A stretch of DNA of 64,000 bases, taken from the NCBI RefSeq assembly GCF_000382205.1, contig NZ_KB907789.1:682001-746000 (forward strand), in the 5' to 3' direction. The notes under the pieces were generated by a model. That model searched no databases, was not told the origin of the DNA, and saw only the letters and a list, made by a program, of their open reading frames with translations. This stretch comes from Dyadobacter beijingensis DSM 21582 (GTDB lineage Bacteria > Bacteroidota > Bacteroidia > Cytophagales > Spirosomataceae). Numbering within the stretch: position 1 is the stretch's first letter; each line of letters starts with the position of its first letter. Position numbers and translations under genes: made by a program. This document shows, one piece after another, positions 25,841 to 35,600 of the stretch.

Positions 25841-26620
25841 ATGACCACCGAAATCCAGCAAGAACTCTCCCGACTCGAAACCCAGCACAACATCCAAATC
25901 CTCTACGCCGTCGAGAGCGGGAGCCGGGCTTGGGGGTTTGCTTCAGTGAATAGCGATTGGGATGTGCGGTATATTTACGTGCACCGGCCCGAGTGGTATT
26001 TGCAGATCGACGACAAGAAAGATAACCATGAAGAGATACTGCCCAACGACATCGACCTCGCTGGCTGGGAGCTGCGGAAAGCTTTGCGACTTTTCAGGAA
26101 GTCGAACCCATCCATGCTAGAATGGCTTGATAGCCCGATCGTTTACCAGGAAAATTTTACAGCTACGGAGAAGCTTCGGGAGCTAAAAAAACAATATTTT
26201 AGTCCGCGCTCCTGCTTACACCACTACCTCAGCATGGCTGTGCAGAACTACGAGAATTACCTCCTGAAGGATATGGTGCCGATGAAAAAGTATTTCTATG
26301 CGCTACGGCCGGTTCTGGCATGCGACTGGATACGCGTGACGGACACGATGGCGCCGACGGAATTTGTCAAGTTGCTCGACAGCCAGGTAACCGACGCCAG
26401 CCTGCGCAGCGAGATCGACAGTTTGCTCATCCGCAAATCTGCCGGCGAGGAATTGAGCGAAGAACCTCGCATTCCCCTCCTGCATGATTTCCTAACGGAA
26501 AGAATCGCCTTTTTAAAGGAGTATGCAAAAGGACTTCCGCCATTAGTGGCAGCGGATACCGCTCCATTGAACGCACTTTTCCGTGAAACACTGACGGAGG
26601 TGTGGGGCGTAAAAATCTGA
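25841..26620 (+). CDS. RlaP-type nucleotidyltransferase (DNA polymerase beta superfamily)
   Basis: A 259-aa protein with ESGSRAWGFASVNSDWDVRYIYV near residue 25: the GS motif followed by two Asp (DWD) of the Pol-beta nucleotidyltransferase fold. The downstream RPEWYL and DLAGWELRKALRLFRKSNPS segments match the PF10127 (RlaP/YcgL-like) family. RlaP has been linked to repair of tRNA or RNA near RNA ligases; the role here is unknown. It ends the accessory island. The ~190 bp upstream hold no gene I can see. Confidence 0.8.
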   Translation: MTTEIQQELSRLETQHNIQILYAVESGSRAWGFASVNSDWDVRYIYVHRPEWYLQIDDKKDNHEEILPNDIDLAGWELRKALRLFRKSNPSMLEWLDSPIVYQENFTATEKLRELKKQYFSPRSCLHHYLSMAVQNYENYLLKDMVPMKKYFYALRPVLACDWIRVTDTMAPTEFVKLLDSQVTDASLRSEIDSLLIRKSAGEELSEEPRIPLLHDFLTERIAFLKEYAKGLPPLVAADTAPLNALFRETLTEVWGVKI

Positions 26621-26892
26621 ACTACCCCAACCATTTCTTCCGTTTGATAATTCCCTAACCGTTTATTCATCCGGTTACAATTTTCTTGCTTTTAAAAATC
26701 AAATGCGCTTCTATTGCATCACGCTTGACGGTCATTAATTCTACCCGTCATAACTCAACTACTTCTTCCAGGACTTTTACCATTCAACTCTGGCTCGCTG
26801 GCCTTTGTCAGCAGCAGCCTGGCGTTGCTGTGCACTCTTCCGGGACCCTCGTTCAGTTTCATTTATAATGTTTTACCTAAAACAAACGAGCT
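26621..26892. other. Intergenic stretch without recognised features
   Basis: About 270 bp between the nucleotidyltransferase gene and a lipoprotein gene. I see no convincing ORF, RNA gene or strong hairpin. Confidence 0.5.
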
Positions 26893-28335
26893 ATGAAAAA
26901 GATGTTGTTGCTTTTCGTTCTAACCGCATGCGATCAGCCAGGAAACAGTTGGCCTGATCCCGTTCCCGGCGGACCTTTTGTGGTCGCGACGGCCGAAGAC
27001 TCCGCACGGACGAACGGCCCATTTATGTGCATCCACCCCATGGGGCAACACCCGGAAATGATCCATGACAATATTGACCGGCAGCCGACACTCAAAATAG
27101 AAGAATGGCTATCGGCACCGACTACACTGGCCGATTTCGGGCGCATCCTCAAACCTGGCCAAACGATGGAGATGGTTGCATTCGGAGGCGGCATGACCGC
27201 CGGCGTGATGAATGGCGGCATTACCCGGGAAAGTCAGCAAACGAACTATACCAATTTGCTGGCGCATCAAATGGGTATCAAAAATTTTGAAATGCCGCTT
27301 TTTGATAAGGAGCATTATAATGGCACCGGCTATTACGTATATCGTAATACGGAAACCGGGCACCCGCAGTGGGACCGGGTGGTGAATAATACGATTTCTG
27401 CCGTGCCGGGCGATCCGCCGACGATGCCGGAGTATATGGGGAAGATTTCTAATTATGCATTTCCAGGCGGCGCAGCGGACTGGCTCGATCGCGGTTATGC
27501 ATGCGAAAATTGCGAATTAATTAAGCTCGGCCTCTCGCGTTTCAAACGGTACGTACCTCCTTACCCATCCGAGGCATTTATTAAAATCAAAGCAGACGTA
27601 CCCTATAATTTCGCAATTATTGATGAATTTTTTGATCGGTGGATGAGTGGAATTCGCATGACGCCACAAATCGGGATTTTCAACCAGGCGTTCAACGGCT
27701 CAATTTTACTTACCGGCAGAATAACTGATCACGCGATAAATAAGGTTTTAAAAGAGGGCCAAAAGGGCATCATCTTCACAATTCCACATTATCAGGATCT
27801 GCCCTACATGAACTGGTACTCCCGCCACGAACTGGTCCAAAGGGGATGGGGACTTTACATCAGTTTCGATCGCAATGGAAAGGCTGATCAAATCGTCGAT
27901 GCTTCACGTCCATTTTTCATGATCCCCTCAGCCAAAGTGCATCACCTTTTCGAGAATTTTAGCCGAGGCGGGGAATTTCGGGTCAACTTCCAGGATTTCG
28001 AGGTAATAGATGAAGACGAAGAGTTTATGTCTGACCCACAGAAGCATTACAATGGCAAAATAAGAGAATATGCCGCAGAAAAAGACCTTGCCGTCGTTGA
28101 CCTCTTTGACCTCTATCAGCGCATTCACCAGGGAAGTTATAGGACAGACGACGGTATTTTGGTGGACGGCTCGGCCTATGGCAACTTCTTTTCGTCCGAT
28201 GGGATCTACCCTACTCCGTTCGGACAGGCTATTATCGCCAACGAGGTAATCAAGGCTATTAATAAGCATTACGGTGCAAAGATTCCGTTAATCAACCTTG
28301 CCGAGTTCGTCAGGACCACAGGATTCGAAAAATAG
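26893..28335 (+). CDS. SGNH-hydrolase-like lipoprotein lacking the usual Ser motif
   Basis: The 480-aa protein has a very short signal (lipobox FVLTAC, Cys13). It has the layout of Bacteroidota SGNH/GDSL lipoproteins: a block I-like FGGGMTAGVMNGG near residue 100, NYTNLLAHQMG, FDKEHYNGTGYYVY, and a C-terminal block V-like SSDGIYPTPFGQAIIANEVI. In the usual enzymes block I reads GDSLTAG or GNSLTAG with a catalytic Ser; here it is GGGMTAG. The SSDGIYPT end also lacks the normal His. It may be a binding protein or use a different residue. The next gene, a sialate-esterase-like protein, starts 29 bp later. Confidence 0.65.
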   Translation: MKKMLLLFVLTACDQPGNSWPDPVPGGPFVVATAEDSARTNGPFMCIHPMGQHPEMIHDNIDRQPTLKIEEWLSAPTTLADFGRILKPGQTMEMVAFGGGMTAGVMNGGITRESQQTNYTNLLAHQMGIKNFEMPLFDKEHYNGTGYYVYRNTETGHPQWDRVVNNTISAVPGDPPTMPEYMGKISNYAFPGGAADWLDRGYACENCELIKLGLSRFKRYVPPYPSEAFIKIKADVPYNFAIIDEFFDRWMSGIRMTPQIGIFNQAFNGSILLTGRITDHAINKVLKEGQKGIIFTIPHYQDLPYMNWYSRHELVQRGWGLYISFDRNGKADQIVDASRPFFMIPSAKVHHLFENFSRGGEFRVNFQDFEVIDEDEEFMSDPQKHYNGKIREYAAEKDLAVVDLFDLYQRIHQGSYRTDDGILVDGSAYGNFFSSDGIYPTPFGQAIIANEVIKAINKHYGAKIPLINLAEFVRTTGFEK

Positions 28336-28364
28336 CATTATCATCCAATATTAACTTCTCGCAA

Positions 28365-30179
28365 ATGAAAGTATACATTGTGTGGGTACTCTTTTCCGCC
28401 TTCATTTCCTATGCCTGTAATGCACAGACAGTAATATTATCTTACCCTGTTAACAATAGCGTAATCCAACGCAACACGCTCAACACTGCTACTGTCACGG
28501 TCGCTGGACAACTGAATTACAGCAACCTTAATGGCGTCCTCAGCTACCGGTTTCGGCCGGTGGGCCCAACGGGCATTCCCGGAGCGCCTGGCCCGGCCAC
28601 GAATCTGAGTCTGGCGCCTAACGGCATGTTTTATGTGCTGCCTGTGATAAACAAAGGCTGGTACTTATGTGAAATCCTTTTGAATGACGTTGTGTACACT
28701 TCCAATAAGTTTGGGGTTGGCGACGTGTTTATCATCGCAGGCCAGTCTAATGCCCAAGGAGTTGACAACCTATCTTATAAATTACCTCCCAGCACGGGTA
28801 TACCAGAATGGGTTGTGGGAACCTCCGAAGACAAAACTTGCACTAAAAAACTACCTGAGTCATTCACCCATATGTTTCCGTTGAATACCTCGGATGATTT
28901 CAAACGGCACAGCAGGTTAGGGCCTACTGGAAATACAATATGGGCTTACGCTGTTCTCGGCAAGCTCATTTCCGACGCCAATGGAGGCATGCCGGTGGCA
29001 TTCTTCAACGCGGCAACGGGTGGATCAACCATAACTGAATGGAAACAGGGTAGCGATGGTGTCGAAGCAAAGCATCCATCCACAGGCGCTCAAGTTTGCC
29101 TGGGCTATCAGGGAGGTTCTGTCGTTCCGAAGGACTACTACGGCCAGCCCTACACGGCACTAAAAACTGCATTGAATTACTATGGGGCGCTATATGGTGT
29201 ACGGGCTGTGCTCTGGCATCAGGGGGAAACCGATGCAGATCTTAATGTTGATGCGATTTATAAAGCAAGTAGTGCAGCTGATTATCAGGCAAAATTGCAA
29301 GCGGTCATCGCCAAGTCCCGGTCCGATTTCGCGGCACCCAACCTAACCTGGTACATTTGTAAAGCGAGTATCAGCAAGTTCGGTCCAATCAATTCAACAA
29401 TCAGGACGGGGCAGGGAAACACGCCTGCCGGTTCAACGATTCTTAGCGGCGCTGATACCGACTATGTAGTTGGAAGTGCGGGAACTACCACTGCCAACGA
29501 CGGAGGCGACGACGACAGAACAAATGACGATACCCATTTCTTCGAAGGCCTTGGCGCGATAAAAGGTTTGACCTGGCTCGCTAACAAATGGGCCGCGACG
29601 ATCGGCCCGCTTACCAATCCCGTCGCAGCCAGCTACGTTCCGCTCCTCACCTATTCGAAGAACAACGACTGGCGAACGCTCACCGCTCCTTCCGGTGGCG
29701 TTCAGTACCACTGGAATTCAACCCACATCAACAACCAGGGCGTCGCAGGCGGCACGTCGAGCGTGTACACCACCGATCAAAGTTGGTTCGGCATGAGATG
29801 CTACATGAAAGATGCGATCGGCAACTGGCATGTGTCGCCGTCGATCAGTATCGGCCAATTCAGTAGCCAACGGGAAGGTGCTCCTATCGAAGAAAGTCAA
29901 ACCGAACTACCCGGCTTTGAGCTCAATGCCTACCCTAACCCCTACGCGACAAGTTTTACGATCGCATTTGATGTTCCCGAGGAAAACAGCCACGTACGAT
30001 TGGATATTGTTAACAGCCAAGGCACCGTACTGAAAACAGTTGTCGAAAACCCTCATGCAAAAGGAAAATGGCGATACGAAGTCAAAGAGCTGCCCGACAA
30101 TGTAACCGAGGTTTTGTATTGCAGATTGAAGGTCAACGAGAGCTACACGATCAGGAAATTGGTGCATATCAGCAAGTAA
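28365..30179 (+). CDS. Secreted sialate O-acetylesterase-like SGNH protein with T9SS C-terminal domain
   Basis: A 604-aa precursor with signal peptide (ends near CNAQT) and an Ig-like N-terminal domain. The esterase domain starts VFIIAGQSNAQG near residue 125 (SGNH block I, Ser in GQSN) and has ARAVLWHQGETDA-like block III (RAVLWHQGETDAD). The last ~80 residues (LNAYPNPYATSFTIAF to IRKLVHISK) are a type IX secretion sorting domain, so the protein is exported to the surface or medium. The SASA/CE6-type family removes acetyl groups from sialic acid or xylan; the substrate here is unknown. Co-transcribed with the preceding lipoprotein gene. Confidence 0.82.
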   Translation: MKVYIVWVLFSAFISYACNAQTVILSYPVNNSVIQRNTLNTATVTVAGQLNYSNLNGVLSYRFRPVGPTGIPGAPGPATNLSLAPNGMFYVLPVINKGWYLCEILLNDVVYTSNKFGVGDVFIIAGQSNAQGVDNLSYKLPPSTGIPEWVVGTSEDKTCTKKLPESFTHMFPLNTSDDFKRHSRLGPTGNTIWAYAVLGKLISDANGGMPVAFFNAATGGSTITEWKQGSDGVEAKHPSTGAQVCLGYQGGSVVPKDYYGQPYTALKTALNYYGALYGVRAVLWHQGETDADLNVDAIYKASSAADYQAKLQAVIAKSRSDFAAPNLTWYICKASISKFGPINSTIRTGQGNTPAGSTILSGADTDYVVGSAGTTTANDGGDDDRTNDDTHFFEGLGAIKGLTWLANKWAATIGPLTNPVAASYVPLLTYSKNNDWRTLTAPSGGVQYHWNSTHINNQGVAGGTSSVYTTDQSWFGMRCYMKDAIGNWHVSPSISIGQFSSQREGAPIEESQTELPGFELNAYPNPYATSFTIAFDVPEENSHVRLDIVNSQGTVLKTVVENPHAKGKWRYEVKELPDNVTEVLYCRLKVNESYTIRKLVHISK

Positions 30180-30188
30180 CATCCCCAA

Positions 30189-30761
30189 TCAGCGCGCCGG
30201 CTGCGCCTCCGGCGCATTTCGAAACCGCTTTCCTTTTCCCTGTATTTTTCCCAAAAGCAAAATCACCGGAAAAATCACCTTCTTCACAAAAGCCGGAATA
30301 CCCAGCATATCGAACTCGGTACGGTATTTGCGCAACAGGTACGCGGCGTCGAATGTGCCCGGGCGCCCGTCCCCGTGCTCTCGCGAGGAGCGGTAAATTT
30401 CCTCGAGGAAGTATTCGATGTTATGCGGCGGCCAGATTTCGCCTTTGCAATGCAGCGTCGAGTCGCCCGCGTTCCAGAAACGGTGCGCAATGCCCGGCTC
30501 GAAGGTAGCAGATTCGCCTTTGTGGACGAAGTAAGGCTGCTCGCCATGGACTTCGATGCCCATTTTGCCTTCAAGGATATGCAGGCTTTCGTACTGCTGG
30601 TGATGCACGTGCATGGGCGGGCCTGCGCCCGGGCTCACCTCGTTTTCAACTTGAATGTACTCGATACCATCGCGCAGCTCGCGACCGAGGAACGTCAGGC
30701 GCTCGCCGTGGCCATTGTCGATCGTGACGGGATATACGTTTTTGTTGGTTGTCGTTTCCAT
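30189..30761 (-). CDS. Cupin domain protein
   Basis: A 190-aa protein starting METTTNKN. It carries a cupin motif, PPMHVHHQQYESLHILEGKMG, then PGIAHRFWNAG (second half), giving the His/Glu metal ligands. A hydrophobic C-terminus (FVKKVIFPVILLLGKI) may touch the membrane. The start ATG shares its A with the TAA stop of the upstream membrane-protein gene (TAATG), so the two are translationally coupled. Confidence 0.8.
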   Translation of the reverse strand: METTTNKNVYPVTIDNGHGERLTFLGRELRDGIEYIQVENEVSPGAGPPMHVHHQQYESLHILEGKMGIEVHGEQPYFVHKGESATFEPGIAHRFWNAGDSTLHCKGEIWPPHNIEYFLEEIYRSSREHGDGRPGTFDAAYLLRKYRTEFDMLGIPAFVKKVIFPVILLLGKIQGKGKRFRNAPEAQPAR

Positions 30762-31240
30762 TATTTCTGTTCCGTTTTTACGCTCAAACCATATAAAAGT
30801 ACAATTGCCAGTATCAACAAGCTGCCTAGACGTACAAGGCTTAGCGTTTCCCAGGTTTTGGCACGGCTCGTCAGGTCGTCGCTCACGGCAGGCGAATACG
30901 CCGAGGTCGTGATCGCGATGAGCTCGGGCACGAAATAGGCGGCGGTGATGACCAGTATCAGCACATATCCGCCAGAAGCGATCAGGAGCTGCTTGCGACC
31001 CGGCTGCCGCCAGTTGGCGATCAATGCGGCTGCGAGCAGCAGAACGGCCACGGGATGTACCGGTTTCCAAAAGTTGGCGGCTTGGAGACCATACTCGCCC
31101 TGAAACATGGAAAGCGAACGAGGGGGCGCAGCGCTCCACGCGGGTACCACGGCAGCATGTTCGTAAAATGCGGCACCGATGATCGTAATGAACGCGATCG
31201 ACGCGAGAATGTGCAAGATGTTTGGAATTGATTTCGTCAT
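30761..31240 (-). CDS. Four-helix membrane protein (DUF1772-like)
   Basis: The 159-aa protein has four hydrophobic helices, starting ILHILASIAFITIIGAAFYEH, with a conserved-looking H near the end of helix 1 and a WKPVHP loop. This matches the DUF1772/anthrone-oxygenase-like layout. It is first in a two-gene operon with the cupin protein and divergent from a TetR-type regulator that probably controls it. Confidence 0.65.
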   Translation of the reverse strand: MTKSIPNILHILASIAFITIIGAAFYEHAAVVPAWSAAPPRSLSMFQGEYGLQAANFWKPVHPVAVLLLAAALIANWRQPGRKQLLIASGGYVLILVITAAYFVPELIAITTSAYSPAVSDDLTSRAKTWETLSLVRLGSLLILAIVLLYGLSVKTEQK

Positions 31241-31259
31241 AAGATCATAATGTTATATT

Positions 31260-31305
31260 TTTGGACAACGACCTAAAATTACAACCGTTTAGGACATTGA
31301 CCAAA
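31260..31305. promoter_or_regulatory. Inverted-repeat operator between the membrane-protein/cupin operon and the TetR gene
   Basis: Half-sites at 31260-31277 and 31288-31305 are inverted copies matching at 14 of 18 positions (TTTGG...CCTAAA against TTTAGG...CCAAA). They are separated by 10 bp. The site fills the gap between divergent start codons, as expected for a TetR operator. Confidence 0.6.
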
Positions 31306-31310
31306 TTATC

Positions 31311-31937
31311 GTGAACGCAACACAAGAGAAAATTAGTAAACGGGCGTTGGAGCTCTTCAACCTCAAAGGTATCGAGTACGTAGGCATGCGCGAACTCGCC
31401 GCCGACCTCGGCATGCGCATCGGTAACCTTACCTATTATTTCCCCACGAAAGACGACCTCGTTTTCAGCATCAGTCAAGCCTACACGGAGTCGAATTCCA
31501 AGATCCACAACGACTTACCGGTAAAAAGTCTCTACGATTTTCTTCACAAAAACAAACTACTCTTTGAAAACGGTCTGAAATACCAGTGCCTGTTGCTGAG
31601 CATGGTACACTTAATGGAGCAGAACACCCGCATCGCCGCGAACTACCAGGGCAATGTGATGCAGAACCGCATGTCCGGACTGACACACGACATAGCGCTT
31701 TTGGAAGAGAACAAATACCTGAAATTCAACTGTGAAGATGATAAGCTTCTGATCATTTCCAGCAACAGCCTGCAAAGCCGCTTCTGGCTTTCCGAGGCCG
31801 TTCTCACCGAGTCAAGGCAAAATCTAGCGCGACAGTTGACGCATTATCTGCGGATGAAGGCGCATTTGTTCAGGCCTTATGCTACGAAGAAGGGAGTGGA
31901 GGATATTGATCGGTTTGTCGGGGAGTTGAATCAATGA
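31311..31937 (+). CDS. TetR-like transcriptional regulator
   Basis: A 208-aa protein with an N-terminal HTH: RALELFNLKGIEYVGMRELA, DLGMRIGNLTYYFPTKDDL. The C-terminal ligand-binding part is unassigned. The start codon is GTG; the residues from it match the usual TetR start (NATQEKISKRAL). It is divergent from the membrane-protein/cupin operon and an inverted repeat lies between them. Confidence 0.85.
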   Translation: MNATQEKISKRALELFNLKGIEYVGMRELAADLGMRIGNLTYYFPTKDDLVFSISQAYTESNSKIHNDLPVKSLYDFLHKNKLLFENGLKYQCLLLSMVHLMEQNTRIAANYQGNVMQNRMSGLTHDIALLEENKYLKFNCEDDKLLIISSNSLQSRFWLSEAVLTESRQNLARQLTHYLRMKAHLFRPYATKKGVEDIDRFVGELNQ

Positions 31938-32522
31938 TTATTACCTCCGGGATCATCTGATTCGAGCATTTTGATGGGCCTATCATCCAGCATTGCTTTG
32001 GCATTTCGAGCAGTAACTACCTTTTTACCGGTTTGTGCCTCTAATTCATCCAGCGCGACCTTCGCCACATTGCCGCCTTGCCGGGCAACTTTCTTGCTTT
32101 GTTCAAAACCTTCGGGATTTACAGCTTGTGAAATGTCTTTGGTAGATGCCTCTGCGAGCATATTTAGAATAAGCTCCGTGTTAGACATGTTATCGCGCAG
32201 ATTTTCCTTTCTGAGACCTTTGAATGTTTTATACTCTTTGGTTGTCTTACCCGCCCAGGTTTTTGTGACAATATCGGTAAGGACGGCAAACTGCATTCCT
32301 TCCTGGACGATGCATTTTCAACTGTCCGATAAAATCGGACAGTTGACTGCCTTCTTTTTTTAGCTTAGCTTTTAGATCATTCCAATACTTTCTGGGCCTA
32401 TCCGTATTGGTCAGTACTTCAATAACGTCAATGACAGAGAAAAACCATTTTTCCTGTTCATTATCCCAAACCGTTCTCACTTTCCTGTCTTCGAAAATCT
32501 GAATTGCGTCCTGCTTTGTCAT
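31931..32522 (-). pseudogene. BRO-N/DinD-family protein remnant with internal deletion and frameshift
   Basis: The 5' part encodes a BRO-N start: IFEDRKVRTVWDNEQEKWFF, then RKYWNDLKAKLKKEGSQLSD to GQLKM. The 3' part, in another frame (31931-32296), encodes the C-terminal region MQFAVLTDIVTKTWAGKTTK, KGLRKENLRDNMSNTELIL and GNVAKVALDELEAQTGKKVV. Full-length relatives have well over 100 residues between these parts. The middle is missing and the frames no longer join. This is a deletion scar, not a sequencing slip of one base. Confidence 0.8.
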
Positions 32523-32606
32523 AGTATGTGTTGATTAAAAGTTGAATTTCAATATGGGTAAAATATTTGTTTTTAAGAAGCCTAAAAACCTGTAAACAAA
32601 CAAAAA

Positions 32607-32634
32607 GCCCGTCATGATTACCATCGCGACGGGC
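32607..32634 (-). terminator. Terminator after purL
   Basis: Arms GCCCGTC (32607-32613) and GACGGGC (32628-32634) are perfect. On the minus strand TTTTTG follows. It is 58 bp past the purL stop. Confidence 0.8.
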
Positions 32635-32691
32635 CCAATTATCAGAAGGCACATCCTCCATCCTCCCCTTCTTCCCTTTCCTCCCTAAATA

Positions 32692-35600
32692 TTACTTATT
32701 CCGCTCCTCAATCCATTTTCGCGCATTCACAAACGCTTCCATCCACGGCGAAACTTCATCCTTGCGGCCCTCAGGGTAATTAGCCCAATGCCATTGGAAA
32801 AGTGATCGCTCGATGTGCGGCATGGTTACCAAATGGCGGCCGGTGTTGTCGCAGAGAATGGCGGTGTTGTAATCCGAACCGTTAGGGTTGGCAGGATATG
32901 TTTCGTAGCCATATTTGGAAACGATATTATACTTGTTCTCAGCCAACGGCAATTGAAAACGGCCTTCCCCGTGCGATACCCATACGCCCAGCGTGCTACC
33001 CGCGAGCGAGGACAGCATTACTGAATTGTTAGACTGAACAGTCATCGAAGTAAAAATGCTTTCATGCTTATGGCTAGCATTGTGCAGCATTTTCGGTTTC
33101 TCTTCGTGATCCGGGTTGATAAGGCCTAGCTCGACGAAAAGCTGGCAACCGTTACAGATCCCGACGGAAAGCGTATCCTCGCGTTTGAAGAAATTTTCGA
33201 GCGCGATTTTGGCCTTTTCGTTGTACAGGAATGCACCTGCCCAGCCTTTGGCGGAGCCCAAAACGTCGGAGTTAGAGAAACCACCTACGGCTCCTATGAA
33301 CTGGATATCTTCCAGCGTTTCGCGACCTGAAATGAGATCGGTCATGTGAACGTCCTTCACGTCGAAACCTGCGAGGTACATGGCATTGGCAAGCTCGCGT
33401 TCGGAGTTACTGCCTTTTTCACGAAGTACTGCCGCTTTCGGACGTGGTTTCGAGGCGTCGATGACCGGCTTTTTGCCGTCGAACTGCGCCGGGAATTTGT
33501 AGCGCAGCACGTGGTGTTTATAGTTATCGAAACGCTCTTTCGCGAGGCCGTTGCCGGTTTGTTTTTGGTCTAACAAATAAGAAGTCTTGAACCAAACATC
33601 GCGCAAGTGATCGATATCGAAGTCCCACTTGCCTGTTGCGTCTTTCACGGTCAGTGTAGAAGCCAGGTTTACAGTCCCGATTTTATGGAATGCGACACCA
33701 TTTTCGGCCAATACCGCTTCGGCCGATTCGTCTGCCTGGAATACCAAACCAATGTTTTCAGCAAAAAGCTTCTCGATAATATCCTGATCGCCCAGTACTG
33801 AAAGGTCGATAGAAGCACCGAGATCGCGATCTGCGAAACACATTTCGAGCAATGTCGTGATCAAACCGCCGCTGCCAATGTCATGGCCTGCCTGTATTTT
33901 ACCCGCTTTGATCAGTTGCTGAATTGCATTGAACGTCGCTTTGAACTGCGACGCATCCTGAATATCGGGCGTTGCATCGCCGATTTTGTTCAGAATTTGG
34001 GCAAATGACGAGCCTCCCAGCTTGAAACGGTCGCCCGAGAGATTGATATAATAAATAGAACCGCCCGATTTACGCAGCACAGGCTCTACCACGGCTGTAA
34101 TATCGTCGCAATGCGCACCGGCTGAAATGATAACGGTGCCAGGCGCGATCACGTCGCCGTCCTTATATTTCTGCTTCATCGACAGGGAGTCTTTTCCTGT
34201 CGGGATGTTAATGCCAAGACTGATCGCGAAATCGGAGCAGGCTTGTACTGCTTTGTACAAACGCGCGTCCTCGCCTTCGTTTTTACAAGCCCACATCCAG
34301 TTGGCCGAAAGCGAAACGGTTGCAAGACCGTCTTTCAACGGCGCCCAAACAATGTTGGAAAGTGCTTCTGCAACTGCATTACGGCTACCTGCCGCAGGAT
34401 CGATCAATGCCGAAAGCGGTGCGTGACCGATGGAAGTCGCGATACCGTCCTTGCCCTGGAAATCGAGGGCCATGACGCCGACATTGTTCAATGGTAATTG
34501 CAACGGACCGGCGGTTTGCTGCTTCGCCACGTGGCCACCTACGCAACGGTCGACTTTATTGGTTAACCAGTCTTTGGAAGCAACGGCTTCGAGTTGCAGC
34601 ATTTGTTCCAAATACTCGTGCAGTTTCTCCATATCATATTGGACCGGCTCGTAGGTGCGCTCCACGGTTTTATCGCGCATGTAAGTTTTAGGCGAGCTGC
34701 CGAACATTTCGTCCATCGCGAGATCCATCGGCCTTGCACCGGTGGTCGATGATTCGAACGTAAACCGGTGGTCGCCGGTGACCTCTCCTACCGTGTACAT
34801 CGGCGCGCGTTCGCGGTCGGCGATGCGTTGGAGGAAGTCGATATCGTTCTGGCTGATTACGAGGCCCATTCTTTCCTGAGACTCATTGCCGATGATTTCC
34901 TTCGCAGACAGGGTCGGGTCGCCTACGGGCAACTTGTCGAGGTCGATCTTACCCCCTGTTTCTTCTACCAGTTCGGAAAGGCAGTTCAAATGCCCGCCTG
35001 CGCCGTGGTCGTGGATGGAAACGATCGTATTGTTGCCGCTTTCTACCATCCCGCGCACCGCGTTGGCTACGCGTTTCTGCATTTCGGGGTTCGAGCGCTG
35101 GATCGCATTCAATTCAATACCTGAACCAAATGCACCCGTATCGGCAGAAGAAACGGCCGCGCCGCCCATGCCGATCCGGTAGTTTTCTCCACCCATCACC
35201 ACCACTTTGTCGCCGGTAGCTGGTGTATGCTTTTTGGCTTGCTCGGCTTTACCATAACCGATACCGCCGGCCTGCATGATCACTTTGTCGTAACCCAGCT
35301 TGCGACCCTCTTCCTCATGCTCGAACGTCAGCACGGAACCGACGATCAGCGGCTGGCCGAATTTGTTACCAAAATCGGTAGCGCCATTGGAAGCCTTGAT
35401 GAGAATGTCCATTGGCGTCTGGTACAGCCATTGACGCTCTTCAACACCTTTTTCCCACGGGCGATTGTCTTCGAGCCGTGAGAGCGCGGTCATATAAACG
35501 GCCGTACCCGCGAGCGGGATCGCGCCTTGTCCGCCTGCGAGACGGTCGCGGATTTCCCCGCCCGAGCCCGTAGCGGCACCATTGAATGGTTCTACGGTAG

